From the IMG/VR virus record IMGVR_UViG_3300021132_000008, positions 1 through 32,338 of that record: a DNA stretch of 32,338 nt. One strand, 5' to 3'. This DNA is from a virus. The translations under genes and the position numbers were made by a program. The notes under the pieces were generated by a model. The model did no database searches and was not told the origin of the DNA. It saw nothing but the letters and a program-made list of their open reading frames with translations. This document shows, piece after piece, positions 8,110-14,992 of this stretch. Every line of letters begins with the position of its first letter. Position 1 is the first letter of the stretch.

Positions 8110-8709
8110 ATGCAAAATTGGGATCAAACTCTTTTAAGTCAATATTGTGATTCGCCAACGATTGACGGTCTGCTTAATTCTTACAATAGCGCAGTTGATC
8201 CTGCTACTGATATTGCTAATTTTTATGTAAATATTTGGGATGTCTATACTGCCGTTGGCACTGGTTTAGATATTTGGGGTGCGATTGTTAACGTTTCTCG
8301 TTATCTTCAAATCCCCGGCTCTCCTAATTATTTAGGTTTTGAGGAAGCCTATCTTTCAGGATATGCAACCACAGGTCCACAACCTTTTGGTCAGGCTCCT
8401 TTTTATACTTCAGTTGCCTCTACAACAACCTATTATTTGTCGGATGACGTTTATAGACAGTTGATTTTGATTAAAGCTGCGGTCAATATCGGCAATCTAT
8501 CGGTTCCTCAAATTAATCAGTTGCTTCAAAAATTCTTTGGGCAATCTATTTCAGGAAGTCCTTATGGTGTAGCGTATGTTATTGATACACTTAATCAAGG
8601 ATTTACCTATCATTTCAATTTTGTACCAAATGCCTTGCAGCTTGCTATTGTTCAAAATTCAGGAGTTTTTCCTAGACCTGCAGGTGTTGCCGTAACCGTC
8701 ACTTATTAA
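8110..8709 (+). CDS. Baseplate wedge/tail protein, DUF2612 (I-like position)
   Basis: A 199-residue protein recognised as DUF2612-like from the N-terminal LLSQYCDSPTIDGLLNSYN and the GTGLDIWGAIVNVSRYL motif, followed by a YRQLILIKAAVNIGNLSVP helix and a beta-rich end. In this type of phage it occupies the position of P2 gpI and links J to the fibre. The gene lies directly between J and the fibre gene. Confidence 0.8.
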   Translation: MQNWDQTLLSQYCDSPTIDGLLNSYNSAVDPATDIANFYVNIWDVYTAVGTGLDIWGAIVNVSRYLQIPGSPNYLGFEEAYLSGYATTGPQPFGQAPFYTSVASTTTYYLSDDVYRQLILIKAAVNIGNLSVPQINQLLQKFFGQSISGSPYGVAYVIDTLNQGFTYHFNFVPNALQLAIVQNSGVFPRPAGVAVTVTY

Positions 8710-8720
8710 TAGGATCAAAT

Positions 8721-9929
8721 ATGCAAAGTACCAATATCCCAACAAAGATTCCCGTTCCGTTTGCAAATTCTGCCAGCTCAACTTATAAAAATACCATTCC
8801 GACAGCTTCTCAAATTGGTATTACAAACGGTAAAGCTTCTTTAACGGATGGATTCCCACCCCTTACATTTCAAGCTATTAGTTCGGGTGGAGTCCCTCCT
8901 TTTGGAGCAGACTTTAACGGCATTCTGTATGAAATAACATCCATTACTCAGTGGCAACAAGCGGGTGGATTTTTCCCTTACGATTCCTATTTTTCTTCAA
9001 CTATTGGAGGTTATCCAAAAGGGGCAATAGTTTTATCTTCTAGTTTGGGTGGATTGTGGCTAAACTTTATTGAAAATAATGCTAGCAATCCTGATACCGG
9101 TGGTACTGGATGGACACCTTTAGCATTTTTCCCCGGTCAACAACCAATAACCATTTCAAGCACTACAACAACGCTTACTTCATTACAAACTGCTTACCCA
9201 ATTTTGTTTTTGACAGGAACATTAACGGCAAATAGCACAATTTATGTTCCTCAATTAGCTAGAGAATGGATTGTTGTTAATCAAACAAATGGTTCATATA
9301 CTTTAACAATGGCAATTTCGGGAGGTCTTGGAGTTACTCTTACTCAAGGACAAAACACTTTTGTTTATACAGACGGTTCAAGTGGTGTTTATTTTGCAGA
9401 CTCAGCAAAAGTGGCAAGTTTTAATGGACGTGTAGGAACCGTTAGCTTAAATGCAACTGATGTCACTTCTGCTCTTGGTTATACTCCTTATAACTCAAGC
9501 AATCCAGCGGGATATTTGTCTTCTGCAGTAACTACATTTAATACAAGAAGCGGAGCAGTAACGTTAACAGGCTTAGACGTTACCAATGCGTTGACTTTTA
9601 CCCCTTATAATTCAAGCAATCCATCGGGATACATTACTGTTCCAACTGGTTTAGGCTGGAATGGCACTTCTTATCATGACTTTACAAGTTCAAAAACTGT
9701 AGGTACGACCTATACAAATAGTTATGGTTATCCTATTTTTCTTGAAATTAGTACCAATGCTGGAGGTGGTGGAGCAACAAGTATTAATGTAAATGGATCT
9801 CAAATTGCATATATGAATAGTGTTAGCGCACCTCCTTATGGAGCTTATGTTTGTGCAATTATTCCAACTGGAACCACCTATTCTGTTTCGAGTAACGGAT
9901 ATATTACTCAGTGGACTGAAATTTATTAA
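8721..9929 (+). CDS. Tail fibre protein
   Basis: A 402-residue protein with a conserved N-terminal anchoring region (IPVPFANSASSTYKNTIP; SGGVPPFGADFNGILYEITS) used for baseplate attachment. About residues 233-310 hold two copies of a fibre repeat: FNGRVGTVSLNATDVTSAL..TPYNSSNP and FNTRSGAVTLTGLDVTNAL..TPYNSSNP. The C-terminal ~90 residues (from GLGWNGTSYHDF) form a separate Gly/Ser/Thr-rich domain, probably receptor-binding. A good AGGATCAAAT site precedes the ATG. Confidence 0.85.
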   Translation: MQSTNIPTKIPVPFANSASSTYKNTIPTASQIGITNGKASLTDGFPPLTFQAISSGGVPPFGADFNGILYEITSITQWQQAGGFFPYDSYFSSTIGGYPKGAIVLSSSLGGLWLNFIENNASNPDTGGTGWTPLAFFPGQQPITISSTTTTLTSLQTAYPILFLTGTLTANSTIYVPQLAREWIVVNQTNGSYTLTMAISGGLGVTLTQGQNTFVYTDGSSGVYFADSAKVASFNGRVGTVSLNATDVTSALGYTPYNSSNPAGYLSSAVTTFNTRSGAVTLTGLDVTNALTFTPYNSSNPSGYITVPTGLGWNGTSYHDFTSSKTVGTTYTNSYGYPIFLEISTNAGGGGATSINVNGSQIAYMNSVSAPPYGAYVCAIIPTGTTYSVSSNGYITQWTEIY

Positions 9930-9937
9930 GGAAAATT

Positions 9938-10381
9938 ATGAATCACTATATAACACCTGACAATCAAATTTATGGTTTTGACGATGATCAAAAATCGCTT
10001 ATTCCAGTAGATGCTATTGAAATTCCATCTATTTATACTTTTGCACAGTATCCATTTTTGTCAGTTGTAAAAGGAGAAATTAAGTTTGATTCTTCTGCAT
10101 ATAACATTGCAAACAAAGCTCAAACAATCGCTCTTTATGAAAATGCTGCTCAAACTAATCTTGATTCTGTAGCAAAATCTTGGGGATATGATTCTTTAGT
10201 TTCTGCTGTTTCTTATATAAATTCAACAAATCCACAATTTAAAGCTGACGCAGAAGCATTGATTGAATGGCGTGACAGTTATTGGATGGAGGCTTATACT
10301 ATTAAAGCAGGAAACTTGCCATCAACTGCTGACGCTTTTGTTGCCATGCTCCCTGTAGCCCCAACTAAACCCGTTGTTTAA
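9938..10381 (+). CDS. Tail fibre assembly-like protein
   Basis: A 147-residue protein right after the fibre gene with AAGGAAAATT before its ATG. It begins with a short Phe/Tyr-rich segment (YITPDNQIYGFDDDQ) and ends with a helical part containing NAAQTNLDSVAKSWGYDSLVS and EWRDSYWMEAYTI, the pattern of tail-fibre assembly (Tfa/DUF4376-type) proteins, which either help fibres trimerise or cap them. The pairing with the fibre gene supports the role; sequence support is moderate. Confidence 0.65.
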   Translation: MNHYITPDNQIYGFDDDQKSLIPVDAIEIPSIYTFAQYPFLSVVKGEIKFDSSAYNIANKAQTIALYENAAQTNLDSVAKSWGYDSLVSAVSYINSTNPQFKADAEALIEWRDSYWMEAYTIKAGNLPSTADAFVAMLPVAPTKPVV

Positions 10382-10393
10382 AAAGGAAAAACC

Positions 10394-10609
10394 ATGAGCA
10401 TTAATTTGACCCTAGAAGTTCAAGAAGTAGAAGCTGTTGTTGCTGGCTTGCGTAAGCTGCCAATGGAGCTAATTGAAGAATTGGTCAATAAGATCAAAAT
10501 TCAAGCTATCCCTCAAATTCAAGAACAAGCCCTTGCTGCTCAAGCTGCTGCTGCTCCTGCAGAAGTTCCCGCAGATCCGGCTCCAGTAGATCCAGCCCCG
10601 GCTGCCTAA
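10394..10609 (+). CDS. Small conserved phage protein with Ala/Pro-rich tail
   Basis: A 71-residue protein. The first 40 residues (SINLTLEVQEVEAVVAGLRKLP) resemble a small helical protein often encoded next to phage fibre or lysis genes; the rest is an Ala/Pro/Gln-rich tail ending in PAPVDPAPAA. There is a clear AAGGAAAAACC ribosome site. No function is assigned; it begins the run of small genes before the lysis cassette. Confidence 0.65.
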   Translation: MSINLTLEVQEVEAVVAGLRKLPMELIEELVNKIKIQAIPQIQEQALAAQAAAAPAEVPADPAPVDPAPAA

Positions 10610-10623
10610 CATAAGGAAAAATC

Positions 10624-10809
10624 ATGTTTTCAATCAAGCAATTCCTCATTAATGCGTCTTCAGAAGTTCGTCAAGAGATCCGTAAATTGATTGACGAAAT
10701 TGAAGCCAGTATTCCTGCAGAAGTTCCTGTTGTAGAAGAAGCTGAAGCCCCAGTAAAAACAAAGGCTAAAGCTGCTGAAGCAGAAGCCGAAACACCTGCT
10801 GCGGAGTAA
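10624..10809 (+). CDS. Small acidic Ala/Glu-rich protein
   Basis: A 61-residue protein with a helical N-terminus (FSIKQFLINASSEVRQEIRKLIDEI) and a low-complexity Ala/Glu/Lys tail (KTKAKAAEAEAETPAAE). Good ribosome site (AAGGAAAAATC). Its length, helix-then-Ala-rich-tail design and position parallel the preceding gene. The two look like siblings by architecture rather than clear sequence identity. Function unknown. Confidence 0.6.
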   Translation: MFSIKQFLINASSEVRQEIRKLIDEIEASIPAEVPVVEEAEAPVKTKAKAAEAEAETPAAE

Positions 10810-10814
10810 GAAGC

Positions 10815-11078
10815 ATGGATTGGTCAGCAATAGTCGCAGCCATAGCAATTTTAGCCACAGCAGCCTCGGGAGTTATTGGCTGGTGGTCAAAAGAGCTATC
10901 TAAAAACCAAGATAAGATTATTGGAGACCAATCCACTTTAGCAAGACAGATCAATAGCCTTGAGGTAAAGGTCTCAGATCACTACGTTAAGCGTGAAGAT
11001 TTTCAAAGCGTTACCAACCAAATATTTCAAAAGCTGGACAAAATACTCGACAAACTTGATACGAAGGTGGATAAATAA
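10815..11078 (+). CDS. Membrane protein with coiled coil, lysis-cassette candidate
   Basis: An 87-residue protein: one membrane segment at about 4-23 (WSAIVAAIAILATAASGVIG) followed by a charged helix with heptad-like spacing (INSLEVKVSDHYVKRED, FQKLDKILDKLDTKVDK). This resembles small one-helix membrane proteins common beside phage lysis genes, sometimes annotated as holin-associated. It ends in TAATG overlap with the next gene. Holin, antiholin or structural roles are all possible. Confidence 0.6.
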   Translation: MDWSAIVAAIAILATAASGVIGWWSKELSKNQDKIIGDQSTLARQINSLEVKVSDHYVKREDFQSVTNQIFQKLDKILDKLDTKVDK

Positions 11079-11284
11079 TGTTTAAGCAGATCGCAGCACT
11101 ACTCAGACCTAGATCAGTAGCACCTGTAGCAGTTGCAGATTCTGCTGAAACCCCCGTCAAGCGTAAGCCAGCAGCTAAAAAAGTAGCGGTTAAAAAGTAT
11201 GCTGCAAAGCCTACAGCCAAAACTGTTGCAAAACCTGCAGCCAAAAAGCCAGCAGCAAAAAAGACCGTAGCCAAGAAAAAATGA
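11078..11284 (+). CDS. Histone-H1-like Lys/Ala/Pro-rich basic protein
   Basis: A 68-residue protein. After a short amphipathic start (FKQIAALLRPR) it is almost entirely Lys, Ala, Pro, Val and Thr in AKKxA-type units (VKRKPAAKKVAVKKYAAKP, then KPAAKKPAAKKTVAKKK). This composition is that of the C-terminal tail of histone H1 and bacterial H1-like proteins, which bind DNA non-specifically; no acidic residues follow about residue 24. The ATG overlaps the upstream TAA (TAATG) and the TGA overlaps the next ATG, so it is translated with membrane and lysis genes. DNA or RNA binding is inferred from composition only. Confidence 0.6.
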   Translation: MFKQIAALLRPRSVAPVAVADSAETPVKRKPAAKKVAVKKYAAKPTAKTVAKPAAKKPAAKKTVAKKK

Positions 11285-11466
11285 AACCTATGCACAAATC
11301 AAGGACTATGTGGTTTGGTCTAGCGGTTATGTGCTTAGGCTTTATTTACGATAACTTCTCCGTACTTCAAAACGTTATCGACCCTAAAAATTATGGGTGG
11401 TGGCTTATGGGAATCGGGCTTGCAGTCCAAATCCTTCGTTATTTAACTGACAAGCCAATCCGATAA
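11281..11466 (+). CDS. Two-helix membrane protein, holin candidate
   Basis: A 61-residue protein with two hydrophobic segments, about 10-26 (MWFGLAVMCLGFIYDNF) and 38-54 (YGWWLMGIGLAVQILRY), separated by a short polar turn, with a basic N-terminus and C-terminus. Size and topology fit a small class II holin or a related lysis-cassette membrane protein. Start overlaps the preceding stop (ATGA) and its stop overlaps the Rz start. Immediate linkage to Rz/Rz1 supports a lysis role. Confidence 0.6.
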   Translation: MKPMHKSRTMWFGLAVMCLGFIYDNFSVLQNVIDPKNYGWWLMGIGLAVQILRYLTDKPIR

Positions 11467-11882
11467 TGTTTCCGTTGCCAATCCTTACTTACGTCAAACT
11501 AGCTGCAGCAGTGGCTGCGTTGGCATTTTCTTGGTATCTTGGCTATAGCTTTGAAGCGTCTCGCTTTGATCGATACAAAGCAGATCAAGTGCTAGAGACC
11601 CAAAGACTTAAAGACCAACATCAAGCAGCAGCCGATAAAATCGAAAAGGATAAAAATGACCAAATCAACTCTATTAATACTCGGCTTGCTAATGCTCTTG
11701 TCGAGCTGCGGAACCGTCCCAGCAGACCCAAATCTGAAGCCACCAACGCTTCAACGTGTGGAACTGGGGCAACCCTTTATGCCGAGGATGGAAGCTTTCT
11801 TATCGGGGAAGCTGCCCGAGCAGACAAGCTCAGATCAGCCCTCCAAGCCTGTTACGAACAATACGACTCATTAATGAAGTGA
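11466..11882 (+). CDS. Inner-membrane spanin subunit (Rz-like i-spanin)
   Basis: A 138-residue protein with one N-terminal membrane helix at about 8-27 (YVKLAAAVAALAFSWYLGYS), then a long charged periplasmic helix (residues 40-80, YKADQVLETQRLKDQHQAA), the usual i-spanin plan. The C-terminal part includes a Cys-containing segment (STCGTGATLYAE). It would pair with the Rz1-like lipoprotein encoded inside it to fuse inner and outer membranes at the end of infection. The nested o-spanin is strong support. Confidence 0.85.
   Translation: MFPLPILTYVKLAAAVAALAFSWYLGYSFEASRFDRYKADQVLETQRLKDQHQAAADKIEKDKNDQINSINTRLANALVELRNRPSRPKSEATNASTCGTGATLYAEDGSFLIGEAARADKLRSALQACYEQYDSLMK
11656..11874 (+). CDS. 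Outer-membrane spanin lipoprotein (Rz1-like o-spanin), nested in Rz
   Basis: A 72-residue protein wholly inside the Rz-like gene in another frame, with its own AAAAGGATAAAA ribosome site. It has a lipoprotein signal with a lipobox, LLSSC, the lipidated Cys being residue 18, then a Pro-rich mature part (VPADPNLKPPTLQRVE). This is the embedded Rz1 arrangement of lambda. The mature protein would sit in the outer membrane and contact the i-spanin across the periplasm. Confidence 0.85.
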   Translation: MTKSTLLILGLLMLLSSCGTVPADPNLKPPTLQRVELGQPFMPRMEAFLSGKLPEQTSSDQPSKPVTNNTTH

Positions 11883-11883
11883 A

Positions 11884-12108
11884 ATGCCTAAAGATAAACT
11901 TGCTGCCGTTGTCACTTTAATTGCGTCATTTACTTTATGCCTGACTGTTTTATCAATGGTTACGGTTTTTATGTTTGGATTTTTCAATCCTGAAGTTGAC
12001 AACAATAAACTTTTTGAAATAGTCGGACCCGCATTTCAAACCATTATTGGCGGGTTCATTGGATTAATTACTGGAATAAAAATAGGATCTAACAATGACT
12101 CCGAGTAA
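11884..12108 (+). CDS. Two-helix membrane protein, second holin candidate
   Basis: A 74-residue protein with two membrane segments, about 8-33 (AVVTLIASFTLCLTVLSMVT plus the following Phe-rich residues) and 47-66 (VGPAFQTIIGGFIGLITGIK). It starts two bases after the Rz stop and overlaps the endolysin start by 14 bases. Being directly before the endolysin makes it the better positional holin candidate of the two membrane proteins here. No family recognised. Confidence 0.6.
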   Translation: MPKDKLAAVVTLIASFTLCLTVLSMVTVFMFGFFNPEVDNNKLFEIVGPAFQTIIGGFIGLITGIKIGSNNDSE

Positions 12109-12538
12109 AAAGTGCTATGACTTAATCAAAGAATTTGAAGGATGCAAGCTTGAGGCTTATCCTGATCCCGGCACTGGAGCCGAGCCGATTACTATTGGAG
12201 TAGGACATACTGGCGGTATTAAGCTGGGAATGACCATTACTCAAGAGCAAGCCGATGAGTACCTTGTAAGTGACGTAGCCCATGCTGCAAGCTCCGTAAA
12301 TCAAATGGTAAGCGTAGATATGACTCAGGGCGAATTCGATGCCCTATGCTCGTTTGCGTTTAATCTAGGGGTAGGAAATTTGAAAAGCTCCACTCTTTTA
12401 AAGAAGCTAAATGCTGGCGATAAGCAAGGCGCAGCAGATCAATTTTTGGTATGGAATAAAGCTGCAGGTCATGTAATGGCTGGACTTACAAGAAGGCGTG
12501 AAGCTGAAAGAGCTTTGTTTTTATCTGAATCAGCATGA
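12095..12538 (+). CDS. Endolysin, GH24 (T4-lysozyme-type)
   Basis: A 147-residue muramidase. The catalytic triad pattern is visible as Glu15 (IKEFEGCKLEAYPDP), Asp24 and Thr33 (ITIGVGHT), followed by the family's GEFDALCSFAFNLGVGNL and GLTRRREAERALF. It cleaves the glycan strands of host peptidoglycan at the end of the cycle. There is no signal or SAR segment at the N-terminus, so it needs a holin for release, consistent with the membrane genes upstream. Start overlaps the putative holin; stop overlaps the next ATG. Confidence 0.93.
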   Translation: MTPSKKCYDLIKEFEGCKLEAYPDPGTGAEPITIGVGHTGGIKLGMTITQEQADEYLVSDVAHAASSVNQMVSVDMTQGEFDALCSFAFNLGVGNLKSSTLLKKLNAGDKQGAADQFLVWNKAAGHVMAGLTRRREAERALFLSESA

Positions 12539-12750
12539 CAAAACATTTTCCCGGTCTCGATATGGACGCTATCTACGACAGGCTTGAAGAAAAAAAGCTT
12601 CGGTATCCAAAGCACCATAAGACAACTGGATACTGTTTATCCTGCAATGCCCCCCTTCAGGATCGGGCATTTTGTGATAATTGGTGTCGAGAAGACTACG
12701 AGTTTGAAAGTGAAATGCGAAAAAAAATCGTTGGCAGATCTAAGCGTTAA
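12535..12750 (+). CDS. Small zinc-ribbon-like protein
   Basis: A 71-residue protein with Cys34, Cys37, Cys47 and Cys51 in the pattern CLSC-x9-CDNWC, a likely four-Cys zinc site, and basic ends. ATG overlaps the endolysin TGA (ATGA), so it is the last gene of the rightward lysis operon. Its stop shares TTAA with the stop of the convergent leftward gene. Function unknown; nucleic-acid binding is possible. Confidence 0.7.
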   Translation: MTKHFPGLDMDAIYDRLEEKKLRYPKHHKTTGYCLSCNAPLQDRAFCDNWCREDYEFESEMRKKIVGRSKR

Positions 12751-13298
12751 CGAAACCCGCTTAATCGGAACGGTGTAAAAGCGAACGTAGCTTGGTACGC
12801 AAGAGGCTTAGGCATGACATTATCATCGACCAAAGCCCTAATATTCCAACCGAGATTAACCATAATGCAGCGACTGAAACCAATAGGAACAATAGCGACA
12901 AATTGAAATAGTCCATTAGCGTTAACGAGTACCCAACCTGAAATCGCATTGTCGTTGTCCTTTATCAGGTTATTCCCTTTAAACGAAGCAAAATAGGGGT
13001 TATTCAAATAACGCAATCCGCAGCTATATGCCGGATTTCTCCATAGCCATTTTACCTTGCTCCAATAGCTTCTACCATTAATTGATTGGAAGGTCGAATC
13101 CCCATCAAGGCTATTGTCCGGGGTCATAAACCAATTTAACCAAGTTGGAAGGCGTGGACCACGACCCCAAATCGAACCATTGTCCAGCCATCCGTCTCGT
13201 TACTCTGCAAGCAAAGGCAGCACTGGCGCAAGAACGTAGGCAGCAATCGTAGTCAAAAAATTGATTAAAGCCATAAACGGATACAGAAAATAGATCAC
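12747..13298 (-). pseudogene. DUF7338-like phage gene interrupted by an in-frame TAA
   Basis: Read leftward from GTG 13298 (AGAGGAG upstream; GTGA overlap with the previous gene) there are 32 codons including a membrane-like segment (INFLTTIAAYVLAPVLPLL), then TAA at 13202-13200. The same frame stays open for 150 more codons with LPTWLNWFMTPDNSLDGD and WLWRNPAYS, patterns I associate with an uncharacterised phage family in which the membrane segment and TPDN.LDGD motif belong to one protein. A distal restart at ATG 13127 has no ribosome site. One base change (for example CAA to TAA) explains it; sequencing error or readthrough are alternatives. Confidence 0.65.
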
Positions 13299-13450
13299 CT
13301 TGGCTCCTCTACTAAAGGCATAACACTAGCACCACTTTCCACAATTACTACTGGCTCATGTCGCAGCCAGCCATAAAACGGAATAGGGGTTTCCTCAATG
13401 GAATCCATAGCCTGAGCCTGAATTCTGTCCTCAGTAGTAAAAGTAGTCAT
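13295..13450 (-). CDS. Small protein, 51 residues
   Basis: Starts at ATG 13450, overlapping the stop of the upstream membrane peptide (ATGA), and ends in TGA overlapping the GTG of the interrupted gene. Begins TTFTTEDRIQAQAMDSIEE and includes FYGWLRHEPVVIVE. Mildly acidic, no membrane segment. Supported mainly by the two coupled overlaps within the leftward chain. Function unknown. Confidence 0.6.
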   Translation of the reverse strand: MTTFTTEDRIQAQAMDSIEETPIPFYGWLRHEPVVIVESGASVMPLVEEPR

Positions 13451-13542
13451 TTTTCAAACCAAATTTTTAGTGCAATATAAAGAATAAAAGCCCAAGCTAG
13501 TATCCCGCTAAGAAGAAAAAAAAGAAATAGGATTTCACTCAT
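13447..13542 (-). CDS. 31-residue single-span membrane peptide
   Basis: ATG 13542 is preceded by AAGGAAAAGAAA. The peptide is almost entirely hydrophobic (ILFLFFLLSGILAWAFILYI) with a basic end (LKIWFEK). Both ends overlap neighbours by ATGA. Too short for most gene finders; the good ribosome site and chain position support it. Function unknown. Confidence 0.55.
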   Translation of the reverse strand: MSEILFLFFLLSGILAWAFILYIALKIWFEK

Positions 13543-13607
13543 TTTCTTTTCCTTGCCGCAATTTCTTTTTGTAGGATGTACCAAAATTCAGATTTAATTA
13601 TCTTCAT
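13539..13607 (-). CDS. 22-residue basic peptide
   Basis: Start ATG 13607 was chosen because it overlaps the upstream stop (ATGA); ATG 13613 is an alternative. Sequence MKIIKSEFWYILQKEIAARK is amphipathic and basic. Its stop overlaps the next start. Could be a real micropeptide or only a coupling device for downstream translation. Confidence 0.4.
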   Translation of the reverse strand: MKIIKSEFWYILQKEIAARKRK

Positions 13608-13705
13608 GCCCATCCACCCAGTCTAATTGCCAGTCGTATTGCAGCAATTAAAACGACTGACGCAATTACCATAGTGGTCAATGCGACCTTCTCAGCCCAA
13701 TTCAT
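13604..13705 (-). CDS. 33-residue single-span membrane peptide
   Basis: Starts at ATG 13705 overlapping the upstream stop (ATGA). It has a membrane segment (VALTTMVIASVVLIAAIRL) and ends IRLGGWA. Its TGA overlaps the next start. One of at least five membrane-type peptides in this leftward chain. Function unknown. Confidence 0.5.
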   Translation of the reverse strand: MNWAEKVALTTMVIASVVLIAAIRLAIRLGGWA

Positions 13706-13878
13706 ATCCACCCCAATACGGCTCCCAGTGGGAACATGAATATGCCAACAACACGAAGTATCACAAGCCCGGTCACTAAATCGGCATGAGCGATCTCAAT
13801 AATGTTGCAGATCCACCCAATCCCCCCCAAGATAACCAAGCCCAACCAAAAAATCCCACCCCAATCAGAATCCTTCAT
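13702..13878 (-). CDS. Two-span membrane protein, 58 residues
   Basis: Start ATG 13878 chosen because GGAGACAAA precedes it and it overlaps the upstream stop (ATGA). Two hydrophobic segments, IFWLGLVILGGIGWICNII and TGLVILRVVGIFMFPLGAVL, separated by a polar loop. Stop overlaps the next gene. Possibly a superinfection or membrane-acting early protein; no family recognised. Confidence 0.6.
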   Translation of the reverse strand: MKDSDWGGIFWLGLVILGGIGWICNIIEIAHADLVTGLVILRVVGIFMFPLGAVLGWI

Positions 13879-14042
13879 TTTGTCTCCATATCTGCTAATA
13901 GCTGCTGAACGCACAAATCGAGCTCTATGAGCTTGTTGTAGAGATTGTCATATCCATACATAGCCGGATTGGAATTAAGCTTCTCAGCGTCTTTTAACAG
14001 GTCTTTGGCAAGGATTATTCCTTGGGAAATATCTTTTCTCAT
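13875..14042 (-). CDS. Small helical protein, 55 residues
   Basis: Begins MRKDISQGIILAKDLLKDAE and ends LDLCVQQLLADMETK. Predicted helical throughout and soluble. Start overlaps the upstream stop as TAATG; its TGA overlaps the next start as ATGA. Function unknown. Confidence 0.6.
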   Translation of the reverse strand: MRKDISQGIILAKDLLKDAEKLNSNPAMYGYDNLYNKLIELDLCVQQLLADMETK

Positions 14043-14245
14043 TATTTAATCCTTGCTACTTTTGCTTTTCTAAGTACGGCTTCGTATTGCTCTTTGGCTG
14101 CATCATCCAACTTACGCAAAGGCAAATTTTGATAGTAAGACCATTTATCCCGATAAGCCTGTTGCTCTGAAGGCGGGACCCAGCCATTCATGCGCCAGCG
14201 AATAGTGACATCGGTTCCTGCGGGTGTCCAAATATGCTCGTTCAT
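14042..14245 (-). CDS. Small hypothetical protein, 67 residues
   Basis: Trp/Tyr-rich N-terminal half (HIWTPAGTDVTIRWRMNGW, then WSYYQNLPLRKL) and a basic helical C-terminus. Soluble, basic. GGAGAAGCAAA precedes the ATG, and the start overlaps the lipoprotein stop. The early segment resembles short phage proteins of unknown role with a TDVT.RWR-type motif. Function unknown. Confidence 0.65.
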   Translation of the reverse strand: MNEHIWTPAGTDVTIRWRMNGWVPPSEQQAYRDKWSYYQNLPLRKLDDAAKEQYEAVLRKAKVARIK

Positions 14246-14424
14246 TTTGCTTCTCCTTTTTCGGTTTGAAAATAATCTTTTACTTCAATGCAGCTCATGA
14301 CGGTTTTTGTATATACAGAGGTCAATCCCTGTTTGGTATACATTACTCCGTCTTTGCAGACAACCGAAGGGTAGGTAATGCAACCCGTCAGAAGCACTGG
14401 CAAAACAAAAAATAAAATCCTCAT
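14242..14424 (-). CDS. Small lipoprotein
   Basis: A 60-residue protein with a lipoprotein signal: MRILFFVLPVLLTGC, lipobox LTGC, lipidated Cys15. The mature part has two further Cys (VVCKDG and SCIEVKD) that could form a disulfide. TAGGAATTG lies before the ATG. It is encoded away from the spanins and on the other strand, so it is not the o-spanin. Small phage lipoproteins often alter the host surface or block superinfection; that role is a guess here. Confidence 0.7.
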   Translation of the reverse strand: MRILFFVLPVLLTGCITYPSVVCKDGVMYTKQGLTSVYTKTVMSCIEVKDYFQTEKGEAK

Positions 14425-14432
14425 GTCAATTC

Positions 14433-14870
14433 CTAAAATATTTCGGTTAGGTCAACGTACTTGAACAACTCAATCGGCACGTCATAAAAATACTCATTTC
14501 GCTTGACTGCTCGGTTCGGAACTTCAATTAAAGGGCTGCTGATTACATCGTCTGCCGTACACCAATAAGCATTTTTAAAGTCCCGAGTCGTGACAAACAT
14601 CAACGTGCCGGGATTGCTAAAAAGCTTTTCTTTGCGTTGGGCTATATGAATGCTTTCGTAAGGGCAATGAAGCGTCCCCCAGTCTCTTGTCTCCACCTCA
14701 ATGTATCCACAAATCTGATCTTTTCTATATACGATCAAATCAACTGCATATTTATCGGGATTTTCTATGCACTTCAGACCCCACTTCATTGAAACCCATT
14801 CAGTCACAGCAGCTCGTGCTGGCGGGTCGCATAGGTCATGCAGCTCCTGATTGAACTTCTTATATTCCAT
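14433..14870 (-). CDS. Hypothetical protein, possible PD-(D/E)XK-fold
   Basis: Start taken at ATG 14870 (145 residues); a GTG at 14897 would add nine residues. The core reads YAVDLIVYRKDQICGYIEVE, an Asp followed by beta strands and an E-x-E, as in restriction-endonuclease-like folds, although the usual Lys of ExK is missing. The C-terminal half (TLMFVTTRDFKNAYW, then DVPIELFKYVDL) is also alternating strand/helix. It overlaps the upstream membrane peptide by 11 bases. It could be a degenerate nuclease or nuclease-inhibitor-like protein; not a firm call. Confidence 0.6.
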   Translation of the reverse strand: MEYKKFNQELHDLCDPPARAAVTEWVSMKWGLKCIENPDKYAVDLIVYRKDQICGYIEVETRDWGTLHCPYESIHIAQRKEKLFSNPGTLMFVTTRDFKNAYWCTADDVISSPLIEVPNRAVKRNEYFYDVPIELFKYVDLTEIF

Positions 14871-14991
14871 AAGCGAACATGGCTCCAAGAATCGCACCCA
14901 AAATAGCAGCCCCTAGGTACTCAACCCATGCTGGAATTTTTTTGTCCAACAAGTCACCCTGATACAAACGTTGGTCTCGATAGCCTCTCAT
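14860..14991 (-). CDS. 43-residue single-span membrane protein
   Basis: ATG 14991, with GGGGGAATTGAA before it. A polar N-terminal half (GYRDQRLYQGDLLDKK) precedes one Gly/Ala-rich membrane helix (YLGAAILGAILGAMFAYGI) at the C-terminus. Starts one base after the upstream TGA. Function unknown. Confidence 0.55.
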   Translation of the reverse strand: MRGYRDQRLYQGDLLDKKIPAWVEYLGAAILGAILGAMFAYGI

Positions 14992-14992
14992 T

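Noticed and set aside
11011-11295. Leftward frame opposite the H1-like protein
   Set aside because: Mirror of a low-complexity Lys/Ala gene; hydrophobic composition is a by-product of the repeat.
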